Positions 5,734 through 11,633 of a stretch of 21,384 nt of DNA are shown here, in pieces. Numbering within the stretch: the first letter of the stretch is position 1; each line of letters opens with the position of its first letter. Source of the stretch: a virus. The notes under the pieces were generated by a model, which was not told where the DNA came from, made no database searches, and was given only the letters and a program-made list of their open reading frames with translations. The DNA lies in IMG/VR virus record IMGVR_UViG_3300040807_000560, positions 1-21,384 of that record; one strand, given 5' to 3'. The position numbers and the translations under genes were made by a program.

Positions 5734-6865
5734 CGAATTTAGAAACTTTATAAAGAAACCGTTAACTGAAGCTGCTCGCATTCAACACGCAGAAGATATT
5801 ATTTTCTGGGAGGGCAGTCGTGGTGCAATGCGAGCACTTGAAGCTCTTAAAAGTATGGAAAAGGGTTCGCATAAAGATGTTACATTAAAATGGGACGGAA
5901 GTCCTGCAATCATTTTTGGACGTAACGAAAATGGAGAATTTGTACTTACAGACAAGAGTGGCTTTACAGCAAAAGGCTATGACGGAAAAACAACATCAGC
6001 AGATGCACTAGGCACAATGTTAGGCAATCGTCCAGGAGCTAAAAAAGATCCTAAAGGCTACGGTTCTTTCATACAAAATATGCAAGACATATTTGACGAG
6101 TATGAAAAAGCAACACCTAAAGATCATAGAGGTTACTTCAAAGGCGACTTATTATATTTTAACACACCTGCAAAGATAGATGGTAACTATGTGTTTAAAC
6201 CAAACATTGTAGAATATGCAGTTGATGTAAATTCAGACTTAGGTAAACGTATTGGAAAATCAAAAACAGGTGTAGTTATACACAGAGTTGTAGACGAATA
6301 TGGCAACGAAGGTCCTTTAAAGAATGCTGATATATTTCAAGGTAATGAAGTATTAGTTGTTCCGCCTGTTACTGTAGAACGTCCTGCAGATGTAGACAAT
6401 CAACAAATTGTACAATTAGAAAGATTAATCCAACAAAATTCTTCTGGCATTGATGAATTGTTAAATACAGATGCACTAAGAGAAATGAAAATAAGTGATT
6501 TTGCACAAGTATTGTACGCCTATACAAACAGTAAAGTTGATACTGGCCTAGAAAATTTAGGTTCTGATTTTGCACAATGGGTACAAAATAGGAAACAGTT
6601 GTCAGAAAGGAAAAAGGCAACAATACTTGAGTATGTAAATCAGCATAGAAATGCATTTAATGCGTTATGGCAAACAGTAACAGCATTAATGACTGTAAAA
6701 GATAATATTATTCAACAGTTTGACTCACATGATCAAACTGTTAAATCAAACATTCCAGGACACGGCGATGGCGGTGAAGGCTATGTACTAGCGCATCCTG
6801 AAGGTGATATTAAACTAGTACCAAGAGAATTCTTCACTAAAGCTAATAGAGCTGTTCAACGATAA
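5723..6865 (+). CDS. Ligase-like covalent nucleotidyltransferase candidate (DUF6267-like)
   Basis: The product has 380 residues. LKWDGSPAIIFGR (55-67) matches motif I (KxDG) of ATP-dependent DNA/RNA ligases, with K56 the candidate AMP-accepting lysine. YFKGDLLYF (138-146) resembles motif III. GEGYVL (351-356) and IKLVP with K364 resemble motifs IV and V. Residues about 225-340 are helical and look inserted between the motifs. The N-terminus MRFNEFRNFIKKPLTEA resembles T4 capsid-targeting sequences and has an L-T-E|A site at 14-17. It overlaps the nucleotidyltransferase gene by 11 bases. I believe it belongs to a phage family annotated only as DUF6267. Ligase activity is inferred from motif order, not shown. 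Confidence 0.65.
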   Translation: MRFNEFRNFIKKPLTEAARIQHAEDIIFWEGSRGAMRALEALKSMEKGSHKDVTLKWDGSPAIIFGRNENGEFVLTDKSGFTAKGYDGKTTSADALGTMLGNRPGAKKDPKGYGSFIQNMQDIFDEYEKATPKDHRGYFKGDLLYFNTPAKIDGNYVFKPNIVEYAVDVNSDLGKRIGKSKTGVVIHRVVDEYGNEGPLKNADIFQGNEVLVVPPVTVERPADVDNQQIVQLERLIQQNSSGIDELLNTDALREMKISDFAQVLYAYTNSKVDTGLENLGSDFAQWVQNRKQLSERKKATILEYVNQHRNAFNALWQTVTALMTVKDNIIQQFDSHDQTVKSNIPGHGDGGEGYVLAHPEGDIKLVPREFFTKANRAVQR

Positions 6866-6875
6866 GGAGCAAAAA

Positions 6876-7322
6876 ATGAAAGATTATATGAAAGAGTTTG
6901 AAGCACACTTAAACAAGGTTACTGAAGGTGTGTTAGATGACGAAGTAAAAGAAGCTGGCATGGAGATGACTGACCAACAGCGTAAACTAGCAGAGTATGG
7001 TAGAATACTAATGGATCAGGCTGTGACACAAAAAGACGATGCATTGTCAAATGTAATGGCAAAGGTAGGTAATGAACTTACTAACTATGGTTCATCATTT
7101 GGTGCAAGAAGTTTAGATGATCTTGTTAAAAAGACAGGCACTTCACCAAACATAATTAAAAAATTACTAGCATTTGCGGAAAATATTGCAGCTACTCAAA
7201 AACATCTTGATACAGATCATGACTCAGGTGGTCTTGATGACGAAGGTGATGATGAATTTACCCAAGCGTCAGATGACGAAATGGCAGCAATGGCAGATCG
7301 TGCAGCGAGAGATGCAGACTAA
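6876..7322 (+). CDS. Acidic helical protein, unknown
   Basis: The product has 148 residues with AAGGAG 8 bases before the ATG. It is helical in the first 110 residues and very acidic at the end (a run rich in Asp, Glu and Gly, then MAAMADRAARDAD). The N-terminus (MKDYMKEFEAHLNKVTEG) begins like the packaged-protein pattern, with a weaker V-T-E|G site. The next gene starts at its stop (TAATG). It could be a scaffold-like or internal head component, or an acidic partner for the basic virion proteins nearby. No family is recognised. Confidence 0.7.
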   Translation: MKDYMKEFEAHLNKVTEGVLDDEVKEAGMEMTDQQRKLAEYGRILMDQAVTQKDDALSNVMAKVGNELTNYGSSFGARSLDDLVKKTGTSPNIIKKLLAFAENIAATQKHLDTDHDSGGLDDEGDDEFTQASDDEMAAMADRAARDAD

Positions 7323-7648
7323 TGAACTTTATTAAAGATATGTATAAAGAAGGGCTAGTTGAAAGTCAATTAGACGAGGATGCCTGGGCTGATATTAGAG
7401 GCCGTCGCATAGAACGTTTATCAAAAGAAAAACGTGTAGCACTATATGCATATCTAGTTGGCTTAGAAAATGCTATGAGAGCTACTAAGTTTGTAGAAAT
7501 GGCTGAAGAAGGTCGTACCCCACCAAATCAATATGTAAAAGGCTATGCTCCTATAGTTGAAATGATAGATGATATAGTTGAAGGCGGTACAGCATACATA
7601 CAACAGCTAAGACAACTACATAAACGAGCTAAAAAAGGGCGTAAATAG
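7322..7648 (+). CDS. Basic helical protein, unknown
   Basis: The product has 108 residues. The N-terminus (MNFIKDMYKEGLVESQLDE) carries L-V-E|S at 12-15 and L-D-E at 17-19. The body is helical with GRRIERLSKEKRVALYAYLVGLE, and the C-terminus is strongly basic (RQLHKRAKKGRK). It is the last gene of the 4608-7648 operon, translationally coupled to the acidic protein upstream, so an acidic/basic pair is possible. A weak terminator overlaps its last codons. No catalytic motif is seen. Confidence 0.7.
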   Translation: MNFIKDMYKEGLVESQLDEDAWADIRGRRIERLSKEKRVALYAYLVGLENAMRATKFVEMAEEGRTPPNQYVKGYAPIVEMIDDIVEGGTAYIQQLRQLHKRAKKGRK

Positions 7649-7657
7649 CCTATTTTT
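7631..7657 (+). terminator. Weak terminator at the end of the 4608-7648 operon
   Basis: AAAAAAGGGC (7631-7640) can pair imperfectly with GCCTATTTTT (7648-7657), leaving a short loop and a T5 run. It overlaps the stop codon region. The G-T pair and mismatch make it weak. Confidence 0.35.
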
Positions 7658-7667
7658 GTCTAAAAGA

Positions 7668-7701
7668 CTAAATACATATAACAACTTCACTGAGCGTGAA
7701 G
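7668..7701 (+). promoter_or_regulatory. Late promoter CTAAATA with 5' hairpin before the gene at 7733
   Basis: CTAAATA at 7668-7674 predicts a start at about 7680. CTTCAC (7685-7690), TGAGC, GTGAAG (7696-7701) forms a perfect 6-base hairpin within the first 22 bases of the transcript. TAGGAG follows 7 bases before the ATG. Confidence 0.65.
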
Positions 7702-7732
7702 ATGTGTCATAGAGAAAATATAGGAGAATAAC

Positions 7733-8017
7733 ATGGCAGGACCAGGATTTGGCGCAATCGCAGGCGTCGACAATTACAAAGCAAGAGCAGGAAGTGGCTT
7801 AGGCCCACGCACACAGATCGTTGTAACAGACGCCGCTGTGGCAGACCAAGCTGCACTAGACGCAATCGTTGCAGCAGCAGGCGTTGGCGGATGGACAGTA
7901 GCAGGCATTGCAGGTTCATTAGCAGGCGTTATGCACATCGCACTACAAGGTGGCGGTGATGCAGACGGCGAAACTATTGGACAAGCAGTTTCAATTGTAG
8001 CAGACTTCACTGAATAA
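7733..8017 (+). CDS. Small, probably abundant structural protein, unknown
   Basis: This 94-residue protein is rich in Ala and Gly with few charged residues. It starts MAGPGFGAIAGVDNYKAR, has an Ala/Val-rich middle and ends in a short acidic tail. It has a strong ribosome binding site, its own late promoter with a 5' hairpin, and a strong terminator, so it is a single-gene transcription unit. Its base composition is clearly GC-richer than its neighbours, with many C-ending codons, as in highly expressed genes. Together these point to an abundant virion component such as a head decoration or tube protein. No family was recognised. An open frame on the opposite strand is taken as a shadow. Confidence 0.75.
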   Translation: MAGPGFGAIAGVDNYKARAGSGLGPRTQIVVTDAAVADQAALDAIVAAAGVGGWTVAGIAGSLAGVMHIALQGGGDADGETIGQAVSIVADFTE

Positions 8018-8061
8018 TTCCTAACTACCTTAGGGACCGTGACAACGGAAGGCGTCACACT

Positions 8062-8092
8062 AAAGCGTCACTTTTTAAGTGGCGCTTTTTTT
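8062..8092 (+). terminator. Strong intrinsic terminator
   Basis: AAAGCGTCACTT (8062-8073) and AAGTGGCGCTTT (8077-8088) form a 12-base stem with one G-T pair and a TTT loop, ending in a run of seven T (8086-8092). A second GGCGTCAC at 8051-8058 could compete for the right arm, and GTGAC (8039-8043) pairs with GTCAC (8054-8058). Confidence 0.85.
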
Positions 8093-8095
8093 ATG

Positions 8096-8109
8096 ACTGT
8101 AAATACAGT
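8096..8109 (+). promoter_or_regulatory. Palindrome ACTGTAAATACAGT with late motif, leaderless start
   Basis: ACTGTA, AA, TACAGT is a perfect palindrome lying between the terminator and the ATG at 8110. It contains GTAAATA (8099-8105), a late-type motif, and four bases later comes the ATG. No Shine-Dalgarno sequence is present. Since transcription should stop at 8092, a promoter here is needed. Confidence 0.55.
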
Positions 8110-8505
8110 ATGAGATTTCAGATAAAAACGCTAGTAGATGTTACAGAAACACAAGCTCGTAAAGGGCAAGATAAGAAACTAGTAAATCAACAAGATAACT
8201 TTAATACGTTATACAATACAATTGGACTGCGTACAAACCCATCTGATTTTAAGATAACCGTTGAAACACAGTCATTAGCAGATTTAACATTTGGTAAAAA
8301 ATATAAAGGAAAGCAAAAGGTTTGGACAATTGAGTTCTTTGTTGAACAAGAAGCATCAACTAGTGTAGACATGATGATAGATGATTTTAATCTAGTACCT
8401 ATTATTACAGGTCTTGATGAAACTATAAATTTAGATACAGATATGTTTATCACTTCCAAAAATAAGGACTTAACTAACATTATTTTCATTGAAATTGATA
8501 AATAA
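8110..8505 (+). CDS. Conserved T4-like phage protein, unknown
   Basis: This 131-residue, mostly beta-rich protein (MRFQIKTLVDVTETQARKG at the start, IEFFVEQEASTSVDMMIDDF in the middle, IIFIEIDK at the end) resembles a conserved family in T4-like marine phages with no assigned role. It starts 4 bases after a late-type TAAATA and has no ribosome binding site, so it is predicted to be translated from a leaderless mRNA. A second late motif overlaps its stop and serves the next gene. No catalytic residues stand out. Confidence 0.75.
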   Translation: MRFQIKTLVDVTETQARKGQDKKLVNQQDNFNTLYNTIGLRTNPSDFKITVETQSLADLTFGKKYKGKQKVWTIEFFVEQEASTSVDMMIDDFNLVPIITGLDETINLDTDMFITSKNKDLTNIIFIEIDK

Positions 8506-8525
8506 AAATGTAGCAAAGATGTTAC
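8498..8525 (+). promoter_or_regulatory. Late promoter ATAAATA with +1 hairpin for the XhlA-like gene
   Basis: ATAAATA (8498-8504) overlaps the stop of the previous gene. Five bases later, at 8510, GTAGCA pairs with TGTTAC (8520-8525, one G-T pair) around a 4-base loop. The predicted leader is about 93 bases. Confidence 0.6.
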
Positions 8526-8572
8526 TAGGCAACATATATACAACTTAAGGCCAACTACGAGTTTACTTAACA

Positions 8573-8587
8573 TCCTACATTGTAGGA
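8573..8587 (+). promoter_or_regulatory. Hairpin just before the XhlA-like ribosome binding site
   Basis: TCCTAC, ATT, GTAGGA forms a perfect 6-base stem with a 3-base loop, ending a few bases before ACGGAG and 15 bases before the ATG. It could shield or present the ribosome binding site. Confidence 0.45.
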
Positions 8588-8602
8588 CATACGGAGAAAT
8601 AT

Positions 8603-8836
8603 ATGGCATCGCCTACACAACTTGAAAAAGAAAATTTAGAAGCACACGTAGACTTATGCGCTCAACGCTATGAAGTCTTAGAAGGTCGCCTCACTAAAGT
8701 TGAAGAAAAGATAGACCATATTCACAAAGATATTACAGAAGGTCAAAAGTCATTGACCAAAGTCCTAATTGGTACAGCAGGTACTGTTATTGCAGGACTA
8801 CTTTCCACAGTAATCGTTATTATTACACAAAGTTAA
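8603..8836 (+). CDS. XhlA-like coiled-coil membrane protein (holin-associated candidate)
   Basis: The product has 77 residues. Residues 1-50 form a charged coiled coil (LEKENLEAHVDLCAQRYEVL and on). Residues about 54-75 (VLIGTAGTVIAGLLSTVIVII) form a single C-terminal membrane helix. This matches XhlA-type haemolysin/holin-associated proteins of phages. The membrane anchor with a cytoplasmic coiled coil fits a lysis or membrane-docking role. CGGAG lies 7 bases before ATG, and the leader has two hairpins, so timing may be controlled. Holin activity is not certain, because one helix only is present and no endolysin is seen in this window. Confidence 0.75.
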   Translation: MASPTQLEKENLEAHVDLCAQRYEVLEGRLTKVEEKIDHIHKDITEGQKSLTKVLIGTAGTVIAGLLSTVIVIITQS

Positions 8837-8842
8837 ATCTCG

Positions 8843-8849
8843 ATAAATA
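8843..8849 (+). promoter_or_regulatory. Late motif ATAAATA 5 bases before ATG, leaderless start
   Basis: ATAAATA is followed by ACTAT and the ATG at 8855, with no Shine-Dalgarno sequence, so the predicted +1 is the A of the start codon. Confidence 0.55.
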
Positions 8850-8854
8850 ACTAT

Positions 8855-9166
8855 ATGTTATTACGAGAATTTTTTAATCAGCCAGCCTCATCTGACGATA
8901 ACCTAGAAGAAAAACAAGTATGGGCTCGTCGAGGAAAAGAAGTTGTCCGCAAATACCGTTGTCAAGGCGGTAGACGCAACGGACGCATTGTTGCTAAAAT
9001 GGCACAATGTTATGCAGCACCTGATGCAAAAAAACGTGCAAGACTAAAAGTTATGAAGGCAAAACTAGGTAGTAGAATTGCTAAAAAAACTAAAAGGACT
9101 AAGCGTATTAATCCTGCCTCAATAAGAGTACAGAGATTAAACAAGATGCAAAAAAGGAAACGCTGA
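8855..9166 (+). CDS. Basic virion-associated protein, first of two paralogues
   Basis: This 103-residue protein is very rich in Lys and Arg. The N-terminus MLLREFFNQPASSDDNLEEK has an L-E-E site at 17-19, then QVWARRGKEVVRKYRCQGGRRNGRIV, a conserved Cys pair (C36 and C51) and a basic tail with NPASIRVQRLNK. The next gene repeats the same order, so they arose by duplication. High positive charge suggests DNA or RNA binding, and the N-terminus suggests head packaging with protease trimming. A histone-like internal head protein is my best guess. Its stop shares a base with the next ATG. Confidence 0.75.
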   Translation: MLLREFFNQPASSDDNLEEKQVWARRGKEVVRKYRCQGGRRNGRIVAKMAQCYAAPDAKKRARLKVMKAKLGSRIAKKTKRTKRINPASIRVQRLNKMQKRKR

Positions 9167-9465
9167 TGTTAATCAGAGAACTTATCGAAGCCACACAAGT
9201 ATGGAGTAAAAAGGGAACATCAAGTGTTCGCAAGTATCGCTGTACCAGTGGAGTTCGCAAAGGTCGTGTAATGAGTTCTCCAGCAGCATGTAATAAACCA
9301 ATGAATATACACAAATCTAAATCATTAAAACAAACACGATCACAAAAAGCACCAACAATGAAATTTAAAAGCAAGATTGCTAAACGATCAAATCCTGCTT
9401 CAAATAGAAATATCAGATTAAATAAATCTGTTAAACCCAAAAGAACTAGGAGAAAGATTAGATGA
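9166..9465 (+). CDS. Basic virion-associated protein, second paralogue
   Basis: This 99-residue paralogue of the previous protein has the common core QVWSKKGTSSVRKYRC, GVRKGRV, a second Cys, a basic tail and NPASNRNIRLNK. The N-terminus MLIRELIEA has L-I-E|A at 6-9, the site nearest to the T4 internal-protein arrangement. The two genes are in direct tandem with a one-base stop/start overlap. The Cys residues could bind metal or form a disulphide. DNA binding inside the head is inferred from charge and context. Confidence 0.75.
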   Translation: MLIRELIEATQVWSKKGTSSVRKYRCTSGVRKGRVMSSPAACNKPMNIHKSKSLKQTRSQKAPTMKFKSKIAKRSNPASNRNIRLNKSVKPKRTRRKIR

Positions 9466-9713
9466 AAATTTCAGACATTATAGAAAACAACAACTCAAAC
9501 GCTAAAGTTTCAAAAGTTATTGGTAATAAAGTTACTATTGATAACGGCGACGGCACTGAATTAACGGTTGACACAAAGAAAAATCCAAATGTTGTAGACC
9601 AAGATGCAGAGGGCAACGTAACTGTTGATCCCGAAGCTGGTAATAGCAAACAAAACGGAAATAATAGAAATAGAATCCGTCCAGGACAATCAGTAAACAG
9701 ACCAAATTCATGA
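9462..9713 (+). CDS. Small hydrophilic protein, unknown
   Basis: The product has 83 residues and begins MKISDIIENNNSNAKV with an I-I-E|N site at 6-9. A short beta segment (VIGNKVTIDNGDGTELTVD) precedes an Asn/Gly-rich, probably disordered tail. It overlaps both neighbours by 4 bases (ATGA type), so it is coupled in translation. The position among packaged-protein candidates is the only hint of role. Confidence 0.65.
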   Translation: MKISDIIENNNSNAKVSKVIGNKVTIDNGDGTELTVDTKKNPNVVDQDAEGNVTVDPEAGNSKQNGNNRNRIRPGQSVNRPNS

Positions 9714-9916
9714 AAATAAACGAATTGATAAAAACTTTCACAATACAAGTGTCTAACGAAGAACAAGCTGTTCTTGAAAAGTTAGATAGACAAACTCCCT
9801 TGTCTTTGTTTACTGAAAGAGAACAATTCGTAATTGAAAACTTGATGAAGAAAAGTTTGGTAAGTAAGGTAGTATTTAATAGCCAGACAGTTGTTGTGAG
9901 AAATGACCTACAATAG
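9710..9916 (+). CDS. Small helical protein with KINEL start, unknown
   Basis: The product has 68 residues: MKINELIKTFTIQVSNEEQA, then a helix-rich stretch with FTEREQFVIENLMKKSLVSK and a final beta segment (VVFNSQTVVVRND). The layout of helices followed by a strand pair could fit a winged-helix fold, but the evidence is thin. It overlaps its neighbours by 4 and 14 bases. No protease site follows the N-terminal pattern at the expected distance. Confidence 0.65.
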   Translation: MKINELIKTFTIQVSNEEQAVLEKLDRQTPLSLFTEREQFVIENLMKKSLVSKVVFNSQTVVVRNDLQ

Positions 9917-10331
9917 AGAAAAGTTACTAAAAGAGCTTGAAGATTTAGTTAATGGAAAAATTGACTCTTCTTTGTTTCCTTACCAAAAAGGAAACAGTAT
10001 TCGCATTGGACAATTTGTAGTTAGATGCAATAAGAGAGGTTTCTGGAAAGTGTATGATTGTGTTGATAACAAATTAGTAACAGAAACTTTTTGTAAATCT
10101 AGCGCAGTTGCTTTAGCCAAAGCACTAAGTCAAGGTAAATCTGCTGAAGCAGACATTTTAAACATTGACAGAAAAATACAAAAGTGGTATAATGATTGTA
10201 TGTTTTATAGATATACTATGAAAGTAACAAAAGATGATCTTAAATACGATATTGTATCAACAAGATATGATATTGCTAAACATAAAACATCATCAGCAAA
10301 ACAAGAGTTAGATAAATACATTTATGCATGA
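9903..10331 (+). CDS. Conserved phage protein, unknown
   Basis: The product has 142 residues. The first part includes a beta-rich segment (SIRIGQFVVRCNKRGFWKVYDCVDNKL) and the second part is helical, basic and Tyr-rich, ending in ELDKYIYA. It overlaps the preceding gene by 14 bases. It resembles conserved unknown proteins of T4-like marine phages found next to structural genes. A late promoter for the next gene begins 7 bases after its stop. No catalytic motif is apparent. Confidence 0.7.
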   Translation: MTYNREKLLKELEDLVNGKIDSSLFPYQKGNSIRIGQFVVRCNKRGFWKVYDCVDNKLVTETFCKSSAVALAKALSQGKSAEADILNIDRKIQKWYNDCMFYRYTMKVTKDDLKYDIVSTRYDIAKHKTSSAKQELDKYIYA

Positions 10332-10337
10332 CAAGGC

Positions 10338-10344
10338 ATAAATA
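10338..10344 (+). promoter_or_regulatory. Late promoter ATAAATA before the gene at 10374
   Basis: The motif lies 30 bases before the start, giving a predicted leader of about 24 bases that contains AGGAAGAG. No hairpin is seen at +1. Confidence 0.55.
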
Positions 10345-10373
10345 AGTTATATGAACATTAGGAAGAGATGTCA

Positions 10374-11633
10374 ATGAATATTAGAGAAATTTCAAAACCC
10401 GTAACAGCAAAGAGTTTAAATGAAACTCTTGCCAGAAAGTTTGGCGCAAAGATCAATATTGATGCGTTTACACTAGAGCAATTACAAGATGCTCGTAATA
10501 GAATTAGAACAAAATTAAGCCAAGTTGAAACTATGGAAAGTTTCGACAGCGTACATTCAAATGAAAACTATCAAAAATCAAAACTCTTCCTTGATGTTTT
10601 GAATAGTGCAATTAAAGAACGCGGCGACATCCAAGAGGCAAAAGGTTGCCCATGTAATGAACCACCAGGTGGTAAATGCACTTGTCCAGCAGACTGCAAA
10701 GATTGTGATTGCAAAACAAACGAGTCAAAGAAAGCAAAGCCTGATTATATCGACATTGACGGGGATGGCGATAAAAAAGAGCCAATGAAGAAAGCAGTTA
10801 AAGACAAGAAGAAAAAGAAAATTGGCGAAGCTGATGCACAACCTAATGAAAACGATCCAGCATATGTTGCTATCAAAAAGAAATACGAAGAAGCATTACG
10901 TACAGGTAACAGAGCTATGGGTAGATTGTTAGCAGGACTATTAAAAGATGTATATGGTGAAGATCCAACAGTTGGTGGAATGATTGGTCAGCGCACAGGT
11001 ACAGCCGCTAACCAAGGCAATGCACAACCGACAGGTATGGCAGGTGCAGGCGCTAATCAAGGCAATGCACAACCGACAGGTATGGCAGGTGCAATGGCGG
11101 ATTCAATTGAAGAATCAGTTGTAACTGAAGGTGCAGAAGACCAAGCAGAACTAGTAATGGCTTCTAAAGATATGGTTGATAGATTAACTGGCTGGATGGA
11201 AGACACAGCAGAAATGCAGTCAGAGTCAATGCTAGAACTAGCAGATGCTATCCGTGATGAATTAGGCAGTGAAAAGTCAGAATCATTTACTGCTAAAGTT
11301 AAGCCAGCACTTGAAGCACTATACGCTGCAATGGAAGAAACAAGAGTAGCACTAACAAGTGGTGTTGGTATGCTAACTGGCGAAGCTGAGCCTGAAGATA
11401 TGATGGGTGCAGAACCAGCAGATGATATGGCTCCAATGGAACCACCAGTAGACGGTGAAGTTCCTCCTATGCCTGACGCTGATGTACAAGACGAGTTTTC
11501 AGCAGCAGATGCAGCAGTAGGCGGCGAAGAAGAAGCTGGTAGAGCTAAACGCGAATCAAAGCAATATTCAAAAAAAAAGATAGCTGAAAATTCTAAAAAA
11601 CTAGCACTTTTGCTTTCAAAAAAAAAGTCTTAG
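10374..11633 (+). CDS. Large acidic virion-associated protein with Cys-rich and DxDGD segments
   Basis: The start at 10374 is preferred because AGGAAGAG lies 6 bases upstream; 10368 is an in-frame alternative. The 419-residue product starts MNIREISKPVTAKSLNETLA with an L-N-E|T site. A helical domain (to about 80), a Cys-rich segment with eight Cys (about 91-114), a DIDGDGDKKEP loop like an EF-hand calcium site, a 15-residue repeat made twice (about 212-240), an acidic helical part and a Pro/Asp/Glu-rich part follow. It ends in a Lys-rich tail at A_AAA_AAG. A -1 shift there would add 129 residues. A scaffold or internal head protein is likely from context; the family is not known to me. Confidence 0.75.
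   Translation: MNIREISKPVTAKSLNETLARKFGAKINIDAFTLEQLQDARNRIRTKLSQVETMESFDSVHSNENYQKSKLFLDVLNSAIKERGDIQEAKGCPCNEPPGGKCTCPADCKDCDCKTNESKKAKPDYIDIDGDGDKKEPMKKAVKDKKKKKIGEADAQPNENDPAYVAIKKKYEEALRTGNRAMGRLLAGLLKDVYGEDPTVGGMIGQRTGTAANQGNAQPTGMAGAGANQGNAQPTGMAGAMADSIEESVVTEGAEDQAELVMASKDMVDRLTGWMEDTAEMQSESMLELADAIRDELGSEKSESFTAKVKPALEALYAAMEETRVALTSGVGMLTGEAEPEDMMGAEPADDMAPMEPPVDGEVPPMPDADVQDEFSAADAAVGGEEEAGRAKRESKQYSKKKIAENSKKLALLLSKKKS
11007..11093 (+). repeat. Two tandem 45-base repeat units in the coding region
   Basis: Bases 11007-11048 and 11052-11093 are the same except for one base (AACC/AATC), at a 45-base period. The unit encodes ANQGNAQPTGMAGAG. Such near-identity shows recent duplication or homogenisation. 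Confidence 0.85.
11621..11627 (+). other. Candidate -1 ribosomal frameshift site A_AAA_AAG
   Basis: In the frame of the 10374 gene the end reads TCA AAA AAA AAG TCT TAG, so A_AAA_AAG sits in the correct phase, four bases before the stop. This is the heptamer used in E. coli dnaX. A hairpin with CAGCG/CGCTG and GACCA/TGGTC arms lies at 11692-11717. It is farther away than a normal stimulator. A homopolymer sequencing error is the main alternative. Confidence 0.55.

Noticed and set aside
7774-8058. 94-residue open frame on the minus strand opposite the gene at 7733
   Set aside because: It is a by-product of the GC-richer codons of the real gene; it runs from the terminator region and has no start signals.
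8187-8609. 140-residue minus-strand frame
   Set aside because: It is antisense to the 8110 gene and its promoter region, with a Ser/Leu/Ile/Cys-rich, unlikely composition.
11570-11579. First A9G run as a frameshift site
   Set aside because: A -1 shift here meets a stop within a few codons, so only the second run can give the long extension.
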